A DNA stretch of 64,000 bases from an uncultured Brevibacillus sp. GTDB taxonomy: Bacteria > Bacillota > Bacilli > Brevibacillales > Brevibacillaceae. Location of the stretch: positions 1-64,000 of the forward strand of contig NZ_CANMZW010000010.1 in the NCBI RefSeq assembly GCF_947502445.1. Direction: 5' to 3'. Made by a program: the position numbers and the translations under genes. Below are positions 10,105 through 20,034 of this stretch, one piece after another. Positions within the stretch are counted from its first letter, which is position 1. Every line of letters begins with the position of its first letter. The notes below the pieces were generated by a model that was not told where the DNA came from, did no database searches, and worked only from the letters and a program-made list of their open reading frames with translations.

Positions 10105-11811
10105 TTAACGCGTGGATGCGACAGACATTGCCTCTAGTGCTTTCAGTGCATACGCTAATTCGACGTCTTTACCTTGTACATACTTTGCATGAAAGGTTTC
10201 CTCATTTAATGGGATAAGCACATCGGGAACTCCCCCACCCTGTCCCAGACCATTACTGTCACCTTGAATGATATAGTCTTGATTTAGCGACCTTCCATCA
10301 GGGAATCGGACGATGTAGCCCTCTGGCATTTCAGCTTCAATCGGACTGCTAACCACACCAAAGGAGCCATTCGTCGTCGTAAAACCTACGTTTTTTACGT
10401 GGGGCAAGCCCTTTAGCAGGATTGGCAGCCCTTCTCCTGAACTAGTAGTTTTGTTGTTAATGATAATGGCAATGTTTCCATCGTAGTGAGGTGCGGTGGG
10501 CACGACTATACGCGTCTCAAAAGGATTGAGCTCAAAGCTACCTGTTACTCGATTGTAATAGCTGACATACTCATAGGTGGTTTCCTTAGGAACAAAAAAA
10601 CCTGCCATGGCGGCAACCAAGTTATCACTACCGCCTGGATTATCCCGAACATCTATAATCAAGCCCTTGATGTTCTGACTGTGAAACCAATTTACTATTT
10701 CTTTCACCTTTTCTACAGGATCAGGCACTGTCTCGCTAGGCAGAAAGTATCTGATTTTCAAGTAACCGTATCCGTTCCCGACGATTTCGGCATCAAGGGG
10801 ATTATCCTCTTTTTTCCATTTCACTCTCGTTTGCTTTAAGGTTTCATAATTGTCGTCATACGCTTTTAAAATGACCTTGGTTCGCTTACGATCGTCTACA
10901 TTCTGATATGCAACAAGAATCTCTTTTCCGATGGGGGCGCGAACCATAAACCTGCCTCGGTTATCGTTTACATCTCCCGCCGTAGCCATCGGATTTTCGC
11001 TCCAGGTGGTTTGTTGATAAGCGTCCTTGGCTGCTTTCCCATCCCACGTAATGATTTCTGCCCCTAGCTTTATCCCATTTTGTTCAGCAGGACTGCCTTC
11101 CACAACCAAATTCACCAAAACCTTGCCATTATCAAGCTGAATCGTGCTGATTCCAAAGCCGCCACCAGCTTCTCTTTTAAATACTGGATTATTCTCATAC
11201 AGATTTTCATTCATGATTTTGATATGACCATCTCGAAAGGAAGACAGATATTCCCGCAACGTTTGGTAGTAAAGATCTTTGTTTTTTTCTTCCTCTGCCT
11301 TTTTAAAAATGGGTTCGTACTTTTCCTGCAAGCCCTGCCAGTTAACCTGCTTCCACTCGCCAAATGGGTATTCTCTGGATAATCGCGAATTTAACTGAAC
11401 AAATGCTTGCGAATAGCTCATTTCACTAAATTCACTGACCGGATTGTACCTGAGTTCTCCAGCGTACGTAGGTGTGCTAAGTAGGACGATCATACCGGCT
11501 ACGCAAAACAACGCCCTTGCGAGTCTAAACCTGGGCTCAGACGAGGAACGCTTGAATACACTCTTTATCGTGCACAAGAAAACAAGCAAGGTTACGGCAT
11601 AGAACACGAGCGCCAGTAAGGTGGTATCGCCATATAGAAAACTGACAATGGCAATCAGCAGAGCTATGCTCGGTAAAAAATCGAGCAAACGATGAGGTTT
11701 TCGAAAAGGAAGACCATACCTGAAAAAAACCAGTACATTCGTGAAAAAAAGAATCGTTTCAAAAACAGTGAACCAGGTAAACGAAGTAACGAAATGGATC
11801 AAGAAACTCAT
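10105..11811 (-). CDS. Membrane-anchored S41 family (C-terminal processing) peptidase
   Basis: 568 aa. Three or four hydrophobic helices fill residues 1-115, ending in an export-like segment (STPTYAGEL). A tricorn/CTP N-terminal helical part follows, then a PDZ-like domain at about 215-300 (GGGFGIST, SPAEQNGIKLG). The S41 core has DVRDNPGGSDN at 387-397 and the catalytic Ser in NNKTTSSGEG at 452-461. S41 peptidases cleave unstructured C-termini outside the membrane. The gene lies 81 nt after the kinase gene with no terminator between, and GGGAGGAA precedes the ATG, so it is probably in the same operon as the two-component system. Confidence 0.85.
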   Translation of the reverse strand: MSFLIHFVTSFTWFTVFETILFFTNVLVFFRYGLPFRKPHRLLDFLPSIALLIAIVSFLYGDTTLLALVFYAVTLLVFLCTIKSVFKRSSSEPRFRLARALFCVAGMIVLLSTPTYAGELRYNPVSEFSEMSYSQAFVQLNSRLSREYPFGEWKQVNWQGLQEKYEPIFKKAEEEKNKDLYYQTLREYLSSFRDGHIKIMNENLYENNPVFKREAGGGFGISTIQLDNGKVLVNLVVEGSPAEQNGIKLGAEIITWDGKAAKDAYQQTTWSENPMATAGDVNDNRGRFMVRAPIGKEILVAYQNVDDRKRTKVILKAYDDNYETLKQTRVKWKKEDNPLDAEIVGNGYGYLKIRYFLPSETVPDPVEKVKEIVNWFHSQNIKGLIIDVRDNPGGSDNLVAAMAGFFVPKETTYEYVSYYNRVTGSFELNPFETRIVVPTAPHYDGNIAIIINNKTTSSGEGLPILLKGLPHVKNVGFTTTNGSFGVVSSPIEAEMPEGYIVRFPDGRSLNQDYIIQGDSNGLGQGGGVPDVLIPLNEETFHAKYVQGKDVELAYALKALEAMSVASTR

Positions 11812-11892
11812 GCTACCGTTCCTCCCGTCAAAATTTCAAGCCTGTGCAAAGCGTAGAGGAGAAATATGAACGGAGCATGAACAGAAAAAATC

Positions 11893-13245
11893 TTATGCCG
11901 ACGCTGTATTGTTTGCGGGAAGTGTAACGATTATCGCCGTACCTTTGCCAACTGTGCTTTTTACTTCAATCGTACCATGATGGATCGTAATGATTTGCTT
12001 CACGATCGCCAGACCTAGACCGTTGCCCTTGCTGCTACGCGATCGATCCGTTTTGTAAAAGCGTACGAAGATATGATTAAGCTCTTCTGGAGGAATTCCG
12101 ATACCCGTATCTGTGATCGTGACAGCATATTCATTGCGGTTTGCTATAAGCTCTATCTGAATTTTCCCTCCTTCTGGCGTGAATTTGATGCTGTTTCCGA
12201 CCAGATTCATCCATACCTGATTGAGCTGATCCTGGTCTGCATTTATTTTGACAGCGTCAGGCAGCTTCAAGTCTATCATGATGTTCTTGGATGACCATAA
12301 CGGCTCACTCCTGACCACTACCTGCCTGATTTGCTCGTCAAGATGAAACGTCATAGCTACAAAAGGATGATGGTTTGATTCGAGGGATACGAGGCTCAGC
12401 AGTTGATCGCTCAGCCTGGAGAGCCGTTCGCTTTCTGTTAAAATGATATCGATATAGCGTTCACGATTGTCCGCTGCTGCCAGGTTCTCGTATTTCAATG
12501 CTTTGGCAAAACCGGTGATGGATGTTAGCGGCGATTGAATTTCATGCGAAACATTGGATACAAAATCTTGTCGCATCTGCTCCAGCTGTTTCAGCTCACC
12601 TGCCATTTGCCGAAAGCTATGAGCGAGCATGCCCAGCTCATCTGAACGATTTATGCTCACATTGACCTCGAAATTACCCTTTGCCAGCTGATTCGTTGCA
12701 TCTGTCAGTGTTTTGAGCGGCTTCACAAGATATCTGGCGGCTATGAGATAGCAAATGCTACCTGTGACCAGCACCAGTGCTAAAACGGTCAAGAATAACT
12801 GAGTGATCGTTTCTTCATTTTTAGAGGAAGGTAGTAGAAACAAAGCATATGGTTTATCCTGCATCGGCAGTGGCATTCCGATAAACGCTAGGTCCGAGCC
12901 ATCCGGCGGCAAATAACGCTGACCTCCCAGTACAGTTTGAATCGCGTCTTGAGGGATCGTATGTGGGCCTTTGTCGTCTGAAATCAACTGCCCAGCGTCG
13001 TTGAAGAGAAGAATAGGGTTTGCAGTTAATGCTTCCATATTCTTCGCAAACAAGTTCAAATCGGAAAACTTGCTCAGTTCATACACGCGAATGATATGCT
13101 CACCAATGGCTGTCATTTCGCTTCTTTGCAGTTCATCAAGCTCTTTCTCGTAAACAGCAAGACTAATAAGAGAGGAACAGAGAATGGCAATAAGTATCAC
13201 GGCTAAAAAAGTCAATACGAGACGCAGATACAGTGTCTTTATCAT
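11893..13245 (-). CDS. Membrane sensor histidine kinase (HAMP-HisKA-HATPase)
   Basis: 450 aa: transmembrane helix 1 at about 8-30, an extracellular sensor of about 130 residues, helix 2 near 150-172, HAMP (LVKPLKTLTDATNQLAKG), HisKA with FVSNVSHEIQSPLTSI, and a HATPase ending in KGNGLGLAIVKQII. The phospho-acceptor motif is HEIQSPL rather than the more common HELRTPL. The start overlaps the response regulator stop as ATGA, typical of coupled translation. It partners the upstream OmpR-type regulator; the signal is unknown, but the adjacent S41 protease suggests a cell-envelope stimulus. Confidence 0.9.
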   Translation of the reverse strand: MIKTLYLRLVLTFLAVILIAILCSSLISLAVYEKELDELQRSEMTAIGEHIIRVYELSKFSDLNLFAKNMEALTANPILLFNDAGQLISDDKGPHTIPQDAIQTVLGGQRYLPPDGSDLAFIGMPLPMQDKPYALFLLPSSKNEETITQLFLTVLALVLVTGSICYLIAARYLVKPLKTLTDATNQLAKGNFEVNVSINRSDELGMLAHSFRQMAGELKQLEQMRQDFVSNVSHEIQSPLTSITGFAKALKYENLAAADNRERYIDIILTESERLSRLSDQLLSLVSLESNHHPFVAMTFHLDEQIRQVVVRSEPLWSSKNIMIDLKLPDAVKINADQDQLNQVWMNLVGNSIKFTPEGGKIQIELIANRNEYAVTITDTGIGIPPEELNHIFVRFYKTDRSRSSKGNGLGLAIVKQIITIHHGTIEVKSTVGKGTAIIVTLPANNTASA

Positions 13246-13919
13246 GCGTTCACCACTAACCGATATCCGAGACTGCGGGCAGTTTCAATGCGAAAGTGCT
13301 CAGAGTCGCCCGCGAACCTTTCACGCAGCCTTTTGATATGCACATCGACTGTCCGATCATCGCCTTCATAGTCCCTGCCCCAAATCTGAACAATCAATTG
13401 TTCGCGAGTGAAAATTTGTCCTGGATGAGTGGCCAGCTTAAAAAGCAGCTCGAACTCTTTGAGCGGCAATGTCAGTTCTTCATCACCACGCATAACCTTG
13501 TAGGTAAGTCGATCCAGCACAATACCGCCCAGACGGATTTTTTGCGAAAAGGCGATGCGATATCGCTTCAACAGGGCTTTGACGCGCATAACAAGCTCAA
13601 GCGGATCAAATGGCTTCGTGACGTAATCATCGGTTCCAAGCTGGAAGCCTTTCACCTTTTGCCCCGATTCACCTATGGCTGTCACCATGAGGATCGGGAT
13701 GTCCGGATAGTCATTCTTGATGCGCTTGCACAGCTCCCAGCCATCCAGGTTCGGCAGCATAATATCCAGGATGACGAGATCAATTGGTGAATGCTCTACT
13801 ATCGTAAGCGCCTCGGTTCCGTTCGTTGCTTCTTCTATTTCAAATCCTTCGCTCCGTAAAAACAAGCTGATCAGCTCGCGGATGTGCGATTCGTCGTCTA
13901 TAATCAATATTTTGCTCAT
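13242..13919 (-). CDS. OmpR/PhoB-family response regulator
   Basis: 225 aa. The receiver domain covers residues 1-120, with acidic pocket DDE and phospho-acceptor Asp52 in VILDIMLPN. A winged-helix DNA-binding domain follows (LPLKEFELLFKLATHPGQIFTREQL..., ending SLGYRLV). The ATG at 13919 is chosen because AAGGGGTG lies about 9 nt before it; a TTG at 13940 is less likely. It is first in the regulator-kinase-S41 peptidase row and has its own SigA promoter. Confidence 0.9.
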   Translation of the reverse strand: MSKILIIDDESHIRELISLFLRSEGFEIEEATNGTEALTIVEHSPIDLVILDIMLPNLDGWELCKRIKNDYPDIPILMVTAIGESGQKVKGFQLGTDDYVTKPFDPLELVMRVKALLKRYRIAFSQKIRLGGIVLDRLTYKVMRGDEELTLPLKEFELLFKLATHPGQIFTREQLIVQIWGRDYEGDDRTVDVHIKRLRERFAGDSEHFRIETARSLGYRLVVNA

Positions 13920-13956
13920 GCGATCTTTGCACCCCTTCAAAAATTCCCTGAACTTT

Positions 13957-13985
13957 ACAATAATAAAACGGATAACTTCTGTAAA
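13957..13985 (-). promoter_or_regulatory. SigA-type promoter of the two-component operon
   Basis: TTTACA (13980-13985) and TATTGT (13957-13962) on the minus strand with a 17-bp spacer, about 40 nt before the ATG at 13919. Confidence 0.6.
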
Positions 13986-14007
13986 CCGTTACCGTCTCGT
14001 TCGCTCA

Positions 14008-14034
14008 ATAAAAAAAGCACCCATGTCGGATGCT
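14008..14034 (-). terminator. Terminator of the peptide-uptake operon
   Basis: AGCATCC/GGGTGCT on the minus strand with a 5-nt loop, followed by TTTTTTATT. It ends the long transcription unit that starts near 26.2 kb. Confidence 0.75.
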
Positions 14035-14067
14035 CGAAAGGAATTTTAATGCAGCTACAATTTAACT

Positions 14068-15705
14068 TCATTCGTTGACCCACATATCCTGGACGTTAAG
14101 TGTCGCGAGCGGGTTAGGCTTGACGCCTTGAATGCGATTATGGATGACCTGGAATGTCTTTGCAGAATACAACGGGACCCAGTACGCTTCATCAACGACC
14201 AACTTCTGGATGTCAGCATACACTTTCTGTCTTTCCCCGCTATCCGTTATTGTGGCGCCTTTTTCCAGTAGGCTGTCCAGCTCTTTATTGCTGATGCGGA
14301 AAAAGTTTAAACCACCGATTTGATTGGAATTAAAGAGCAGATCCAAAATATGAGGGTCATTGCTCCCGTGATCAGTCGCCAATAAATCGAACGCGCCTTT
14401 TACAGCTTGCTCCGAGGCCGTTGCCATTTCATAGCTTTGAAGCTTCAGATCGACGCCAATTTCCTTCAGCATACTTTGCACAAGCTGATTTCCTGGCTTA
14501 GGATTGTCGATGATCATCAGGAGGCTGAGCTCTTTGCCATTCTTTTCCCTGATTCCTTGGCCTCCTATCTTCCAGCCTGCCTCCTCCAGTAAACGCATCG
14601 CTTCCTCTTTGTTGTATTTGTAGCCGTACTGCTCCACTGCTGGATCATATCCAACCATTGTAGGAGGGATCGGTCCATAGACTGGTACCCCTTCCCCTTG
14701 CAGGTCCGCGATGATTAGCGCTTCTTTGTTGATTGCCAGATTAAGAGCTTTGCGTACGTTGATATCTTGCAAAATCTCATTTTGCAAATTCATGCCGATA
14801 AAGTTCTCGACTGGCTGCATCCCTTCCAAGACCGTGAAATCCTTATCATCCTTGTACTTATTTACGTCTTTTGCAGGTACATTGGCGATATCAATCGTTC
14901 CACTGTCCAACGCAGCCATCAGCGTTTGATTGTCTTTGATAAACTTGATGACGAGCTTATCAGGCCGCACATGTCCTTGATTCTCCACAAACGGAGCTGC
15001 CCACTGATAATCTTCGTTTCGAGTCAGCGTAATGGATTCCCCCGTCTTCCAGCTCTCGAACTTCCACGGGCCTACGCCGACTGGATTTCGTCCAAAATCA
15101 GTTCCGTACTTTTTCAGTGCCTCCATCGCTACTGGCTGCTGGTATCCACCGTAGGACAAGGCACTTAGCAGTGGAGCAGATGGCTGACTCAACTGAAGAA
15201 TCAAGGTAGAGTCATCGGGAGCAGAAATGGCCTTTATCGCGCTTAGCTCTTGTCCAGAAAGTGGTGAGGCTGTCTTTGGATCCATTGCTCTCTCCATGCT
15301 TTGCTTAAAGGAAGATGCTGTCAACGGTGTTCCATCGTGAAACTTCACGCCCTGGCGCAGCTTAAACGTCCAGATCTTCCCATCCTCTGAGATCGTGTAC
15401 GATTCCGCCAGATGAGGCTTCAGCTCTAAGGTGTACGGATCTTGAACAACCAAGCCTCCTCCCAGCAAGCTACCTACGAAGTTGCCGGCCGATAGGGCTG
15501 TTTTTTGCGGGTCTAATGTATCCGGCTCTGCTTGGTACCCGATTGTGATCGTTCCTCCCATCTTTGGCGTCAGGCTGGCACTCGGTTTTGACTGTTGATC
15601 CCCAGGTGCTGGTGGGGGTGAAGACGTACATCCTGCTGCAGTAAAAGCCAGCAAGCAAGTGAACAGCAAGTATTTGATGGGGCGATCCAAGCGCGCTCGT
15701 AACAC
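14068..15705 (-). CDS. Peptide ABC transporter substrate-binding lipoprotein (DppA/OppA family)
   Basis: 545 aa, SBP_bac_5 family. A lipoprotein signal ends at Cys26 (TAAGC), followed by a proline/serine linker and the family signatures GYQAEPDTLDPQ, WTFKLRQGVKFHDGTPLTA and RKALNLAINKEAL. The GTG start at 15705 has AGGAGG at the proper distance. It captures peptides outside the cell for the Dpp/Opp permease encoded upstream in the same direction. It is a paralogue of the protein at 24574-26193, sharing the GRNPVGVGPWKFESWKTGE segment, so one permease may serve two receptors of different specificity. Confidence 0.9.
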   Translation of the reverse strand: MLRARLDRPIKYLLFTCLLAFTAAGCTSSPPPAPGDQQSKPSASLTPKMGGTITIGYQAEPDTLDPQKTALSAGNFVGSLLGGGLVVQDPYTLELKPHLAESYTISEDGKIWTFKLRQGVKFHDGTPLTASSFKQSMERAMDPKTASPLSGQELSAIKAISAPDDSTLILQLSQPSAPLLSALSYGGYQQPVAMEALKKYGTDFGRNPVGVGPWKFESWKTGESITLTRNEDYQWAAPFVENQGHVRPDKLVIKFIKDNQTLMAALDSGTIDIANVPAKDVNKYKDDKDFTVLEGMQPVENFIGMNLQNEILQDINVRKALNLAINKEALIIADLQGEGVPVYGPIPPTMVGYDPAVEQYGYKYNKEEAMRLLEEAGWKIGGQGIREKNGKELSLLMIIDNPKPGNQLVQSMLKEIGVDLKLQSYEMATASEQAVKGAFDLLATDHGSNDPHILDLLFNSNQIGGLNFFRISNKELDSLLEKGATITDSGERQKVYADIQKLVVDEAYWVPLYSAKTFQVIHNRIQGVKPNPLATLNVQDMWVNE

Positions 15706-15820
15706 GGTGTGCCTCCTTCTTTTGTGGGCGAATTGTTTTTATTCGACAACAGTCGTTATCCAGTCGCTAATCCCTTTTTCTCTTGGCAGAATAGTTAGTA
15801 AACGATCTTTTCAAGCAGGC

Positions 15821-16825
15821 TTAGAACTTCCAAACTTCCTTATATACACGGATGAAGTTTTTGCCCATGATTAGCTCAATAGCTTCATCTGTATACCCCC
15901 GCTTGGCTAATGCCTTGACAATCTCAGGGACCTGGATATGTCCCTTTACGACGTCAAAATCTTTGCGTGATGTCTCCATCAAGGCAATAGGTGAATCGTA
16001 TTTCATAAATGGCTCGATCATATCCAGACCGATCCCGATGTGCTCTACCCCAACGAGAGCGGCGATGTGATCCACATGGTTCAGCAGATTCTCCAGATCG
16101 GACTTGTCATCCGAATCCGCTACGAAAATATTGACGCCATTAATCCCGATCACCCCGTTCGTGGAAGCGATCGCCTTGATTTGCTCATCTGTCAGATTGC
16201 GCATTGAGCTGGCAATTGATCGACAGTTGGAATGGGAAGCGATAATCGGCTTTTTAGCAATCTCCATGACATCCCAGAAGCCTTCGTCGTTTAGATGACT
16301 GACATCGATGATCATTCCCATCGCTTCCGCAGCTTCGATCAGGTGAACGCCGAACTCAGTAATTCCGCCTTTTTTCCCCTCACGCACAGGAGAAAAGTGG
16401 CTGCCGTCTCCTACGAAATTGCGCCTGCTCCAGACGAGTCCCATAAAACGCACGCCCAGCTCATAGAAAATTCGGAGCAAGCTAAGGTCGTTGTATAGCG
16501 GGTCAGCTCCCTCCAGAGAGAGGACAAAGCCGACTTTCCCTGTCTTCTTTGCAGTTTCGATATCTTCCACACTCTTACACACCATGATTTTATCCGGTGC
16601 CTCTTCCGCCTCTGCATGCAGTGCGCTGATTTGCTGGAGCGCCTTACGCAATCCCATCTCCGGCAAAAATTTGCTGTCGATATAAACAGCCGCGACGATA
16701 GTCTGCACCCCGCCTGCCAAAAAGTCGGGCAAATAATCGGATACAATAACGTTTTTTCTGCCGTACTCCCGTTGGATAGCCACATCAAGCAGCAGATCAA
16801 AATGAGCATCAATTATATGTGTCAT
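15821..16825 (-). CDS. M19 membrane-dipeptidase family enzyme
   Basis: 334 aa, renal dipeptidase fold. The zinc motif HxD is His8-Phe-Asp10 near the N-terminus; LSLEGADPL carries the bridging Glu, and VSHLND and ASHSNCRS supply the His ligands. M19 enzymes split dipeptides and accept a D-residue at the C-terminal position; the mammalian enzyme also opens carbapenems. There is no signal peptide, so it acts in the cytosol on imported peptides. It closely resembles the second M19 enzyme at 32047-33090. Confidence 0.9.
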   Translation of the reverse strand: MTHIIDAHFDLLLDVAIQREYGRKNVIVSDYLPDFLAGGVQTIVAAVYIDSKFLPEMGLRKALQQISALHAEAEEAPDKIMVCKSVEDIETAKKTGKVGFVLSLEGADPLYNDLSLLRIFYELGVRFMGLVWSRRNFVGDGSHFSPVREGKKGGITEFGVHLIEAAEAMGMIIDVSHLNDEGFWDVMEIAKKPIIASHSNCRSIASSMRNLTDEQIKAIASTNGVIGINGVNIFVADSDDKSDLENLLNHVDHIAALVGVEHIGIGLDMIEPFMKYDSPIALMETSRKDFDVVKGHIQVPEIVKALAKRGYTDEAIELIMGKNFIRVYKEVWKF

Positions 16826-16897
16826 CCGCCGTGTCTCTCTCCATTTCCATGGCTTGTTTTTTTCTCTATCTCTAAAATCTCTTACGCTTCCCTCGTT

Positions 16898-18004
16898 CTA
16901 TCGCAAATTCTCAGGATTGAGCGGTTCCAGCTCTGGCAGGACGAAGCGTCCATCTTTGCGGATCAGCCGATCGTCAAACCAGATTTCCCCTCCGCCGTAC
17001 TCCCGTCGTTGGATCATGACCATGTCCCAGTGAATGCTGGAATCGTTCCCGTTAGAAGCATCGTCATAGCATTGTCCCGGCGTGAAATGAAAGCTGCCAT
17101 CAATTTTTTCGTCGAACAAAATGTCCTTCATCGGTTCTCGGATGAAAGGATTGACGCCGATCGCAAATTCGCCAATATAGCGTGCTCCTTCATCCGTATC
17201 AAGTATGTCTTCAAGACGCTTCGTATCATTGGCTGTCGCATTCACGATCTTTCCGTTTACAAACTCCAGACGCACATTCTCAAACGTAAAGCCCTGGTAA
17301 GGAGATGGTGTATTGAACGTGATGATACCGTTTACTGAATCGCAAACCGGAGCCGTGAACACTTCGCCGTCGGGAATGTTTTTATCCCCTGCACACAAAA
17401 CCGCAGGGATGTCTTTGATCGAAAAAGTCAGCTCAGTACCTGGTCCAATAATTTTCACACGGTCTGTCCTTTCCATCAGTTCCTTTAACGGCAGCATGGC
17501 CCTGGCCATTTTGGCATAATCCATCGTGCAGACATCAAAGAAGAACTGTTCAAAAGCTTCCGTACTCTTGTTCGCAAGCTGTGCCACAGCAGGATTCGGA
17601 TAGCGCAGATACACCCATTTTTTCTGGAGACGGACCTGACGAACAGCTTTGGAGTAGGAAGCGGACAGCTTCAATTGTTCATCGGGTACATCAGACAGCT
17701 CATTGATATTGTGACCGCCATCTATGAGAATATAAGCTTGCATTTTCTCCATTCGATACTGTTCATATTCTGCCGCAGTCTGAAACTGCATGGCATCTCC
17801 TTGCAGCAACAACTGGCGCTTTACAGATTGATCCTGCAGTTCTACATGAGCATGTGCTCCTACTTTATGGACAGCTTTCACCAGCTCTTTTATCAATGGT
17901 GTATCGATTTCTATTGCCTCAATCAGTACATGCTCACCCGGCTGAATACGAGTCGAGTAGTTCACCAGCACACTTGCCAGTTTAGTAAGTCGTGCGTCCA
18001 ACAT
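16898..18004 (-). CDS. M29 family aminopeptidase
   Basis: 368 aa, thermophilic metallo-aminopeptidase family (AmpS/PepS/aminopeptidase T). Typical features are LVNYSTRIQPGEHVLIEA at the N-terminus, IPDGEVFTAP in the centre, and the metal-binding C-terminal part with ARYIGEFAIGVNPFI, HFTPGQCY and SSIHWDMVM. It removes N-terminal residues from peptides in the cytosol. GGAGG precedes the ATG. It sits between the ABC ATPases and the M19 dipeptidase, which fits a role in breaking down imported peptides. Confidence 0.9.
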   Translation of the reverse strand: MLDARLTKLASVLVNYSTRIQPGEHVLIEAIEIDTPLIKELVKAVHKVGAHAHVELQDQSVKRQLLLQGDAMQFQTAAEYEQYRMEKMQAYILIDGGHNINELSDVPDEQLKLSASYSKAVRQVRLQKKWVYLRYPNPAVAQLANKSTEAFEQFFFDVCTMDYAKMARAMLPLKELMERTDRVKIIGPGTELTFSIKDIPAVLCAGDKNIPDGEVFTAPVCDSVNGIITFNTPSPYQGFTFENVRLEFVNGKIVNATANDTKRLEDILDTDEGARYIGEFAIGVNPFIREPMKDILFDEKIDGSFHFTPGQCYDDASNGNDSSIHWDMVMIQRREYGGGEIWFDDRLIRKDGRFVLPELEPLNPENLR

Positions 18005-18055
18005 TGTTCACTGACACCTCCACCATCTGAATTTTTCTCTTTCTTGCCGCTACAC

Positions 18056-19012
18056 CTAATAAAGATGACAGGCAACCATTCTGCCCTCTACTTCCTTTAA
18101 AGCAGGCACTTCCTTCTTGCAGACGTCCATGCACGCCCAGCAGCGCTGATGAAACTTGCAGCCTGTGGGAGGATTGGATGGCGATGGTAAATCTCCTGTC
18201 AAAATAATTCGTTCCCGCTTTTCATCCGGATCCGAGACAGGTACGGCAGAAAGTAGCGATTGCGCGTACGGGTGCATTGGCTTTCGAAACAGATCTTCCT
18301 TTTTCGCCAGCTCAATGACTTCCCCCAGATACATCACGGCTACTCTGTCGGCAATGTGTTCAACGACACTTAAATCATGAGAAATAAAAAGATAGGTTAG
18401 CGAAAACTGCTCCTGCAAATCCTGCAACAAATTGAGTATCTGCGATTGGATCGACACATCCAGAGCAGAGACCGGCTCATCGGCAATTATCAGCTTGGGT
18501 CGGAGCATCAAGGCTCGGGCAATTCCGATCCGTTGTCTTTGTCCTCCTGAAAATTCGTGGGCATAACGCGCGAGATGCCTTTTGCCCAAACCGACAATTT
18601 CAATCGTCTCTTCGACCAGCGCTTGTCTCTGCTGAATTGGGATGTGGTGGGCAATCAACGGCTCTGTTAAAATGTGCTGGATAGTCAGCTTGGGATTGAG
18701 CGTATCAAATGGATTTTGAAACACCATCTGCATGTTCCGCCGCGCCCCATGCATGCCCGCTTTGCTGAAGGTGCGGATGTCGCTCCCTTCAAACCTGATT
18801 TCGCCCTCTGTCGGCTCTACCAAGCGAAGTATACACCTGCCGAGTGTCGACTTTCCGCAGCCTGACTCCCCGACAATCCCTAATGTTTCTCCTTCGTTTA
18901 CGGTTAGATTCACTCCGTTCACTGCATGGACGTAGCTCGGCTCTTGAAACCATCCCTTGCCCCATAGAAATCGTTTTTGCAAATTTTTTATTTCCAAGAT
19001 TGGCGTCGTCAT
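18056..19012 (-). CDS. dppF: Peptide ABC transporter ATPase, DppF/OppF type
   Basis: 318 aa. Walker [10 protein letters not shown] at 48-56, signature FSGGQRQR, Walker B LIIADEPVSALD, and the oligopeptide C-terminal extension with the cysteine-rich CKFHQRCWACMDVC. It hydrolyses ATP with its DppD partner to drive peptide import. The start overlaps the end of the upstream dppD gene by 4 nt (ATGA). Confidence 0.92.
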   Translation of the reverse strand: MTTPILEIKNLQKRFLWGKGWFQEPSYVHAVNGVNLTVNEGETLGIVGESGCGKSTLGRCILRLVEPTEGEIRFEGSDIRTFSKAGMHGARRNMQMVFQNPFDTLNPKLTIQHILTEPLIAHHIPIQQRQALVEETIEIVGLGKRHLARYAHEFSGGQRQRIGIARALMLRPKLIIADEPVSALDVSIQSQILNLLQDLQEQFSLTYLFISHDLSVVEHIADRVAVMYLGEVIELAKKEDLFRKPMHPYAQSLLSAVPVSDPDEKRERIILTGDLPSPSNPPTGCKFHQRCWACMDVCKKEVPALKEVEGRMVACHLY

Positions 19013-19998
19013 ACATTCACCGCCGATCTTTCGCTATTTTCCTGGTACAGCCAGCACCGGCACTGGGACTGCTGGTCTACCGCCATCAGCTGCGGATTCT
19101 GTTCAAGACAGACAGGCATGACTTTGTCGCAGCGCGGGGCAAAGCGACAGCCTTTGGGGTATTCGTCTGGAGACGGCACGCTACCAGCGATGCTGTTCAG
19201 TCGCTTTTGTCCTTTTGCTTTATGCGGACTCGACTGGATCAACCCGATGGTGTACGGATGCTTCGGGTTACGCAGCAGGGATCGCACATCAGCCGATTCA
19301 ATGACTTGCCCGGCATACATCACCATGACCCGGTCGCAGGTTTCCGCCACCACACCCAAATCATGCGTGATCATGATCAGCGACATGCCCATCTCCCTGC
19401 GGACTTTTTGGATCAGATCGAGAATTTGCGCCTGAATCGTCACGTCGAGAGCGGTCGTCGGTTCATCCGCGATGAGCAGCTTCGGGCTGCAGGCAATCGC
19501 CATCGCAATCATGACACGCTGCCTCATTCCTCCTGACAAACGATGCGGATACTCATGGTAGATTTCACTTGCCCGTGAGATTCCTACCTCTGTAAGCAGC
19601 TCGATCACTTTCTCCTTGGCCTCGGCGCGCTTCATGCCTTCATGCTTTTCGATTCCTTCACTCATTTGCTTTCCGATGGTCAAAACAGGATTGAGAGAGG
19701 TCATCGGCTCTTGGAAAATCATCGCCATTTCTTTTCCTCTGAGCCTCTGCATCTCCTTTTCACTGAACGCCAACAATTCCTTGCCGTTTAACTGGATGCT
19801 TCCCTCGATTTTTCCGTTTTTCCCAAGCAAGCGCATCATCGAGAGCGAGGCGACGCTTTTTCCGCAACCGGACTCCCCAACAATGCCCAAGGCTTCCCCC
19901 TTCTCCACGTACAAAGAAAGATCGTCCACTACCTTGAAAGCCTTTTCATTTTTAGCAAACGTGGTTGTCAAACCGGATACTTCCAGCACGTTTGTCAT
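19009..19998 (-). CDS. dppD: Peptide ABC transporter ATPase, DppD/OppD type
   Basis: 329 aa. Walker A GESGCGKS at 41-48, signature LSGGMRQR, Walker [13 protein letters not shown], and the C-terminal oligo_HPY-like region with [14 protein letters not shown]. The ATG at 19998 is selected because AAGGAGGAG stands 6 nt before it; the frame stays open to 20016. It pairs with DppF below the DppB/DppC channel. Confidence 0.92.
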   Translation of the reverse strand: MTNVLEVSGLTTTFAKNEKAFKVVDDLSLYVEKGEALGIVGESGCGKSVASLSMMRLLGKNGKIEGSIQLNGKELLAFSEKEMQRLRGKEMAMIFQEPMTSLNPVLTIGKQMSEGIEKHEGMKRAEAKEKVIELLTEVGISRASEIYHEYPHRLSGGMRQRVMIAMAIACSPKLLIADEPTTALDVTIQAQILDLIQKVRREMGMSLIMITHDLGVVAETCDRVMVMYAGQVIESADVRSLLRNPKHPYTIGLIQSSPHKAKGQKRLNSIAGSVPSPDEYPKGCRFAPRCDKVMPVCLEQNPQLMAVDQQSQCRCWLYQENSERSAVNV

Positions 19999-20034
19999 GT
20001 TGTCTCCTCCTTGCAACAGAATGGTACCACGTCC

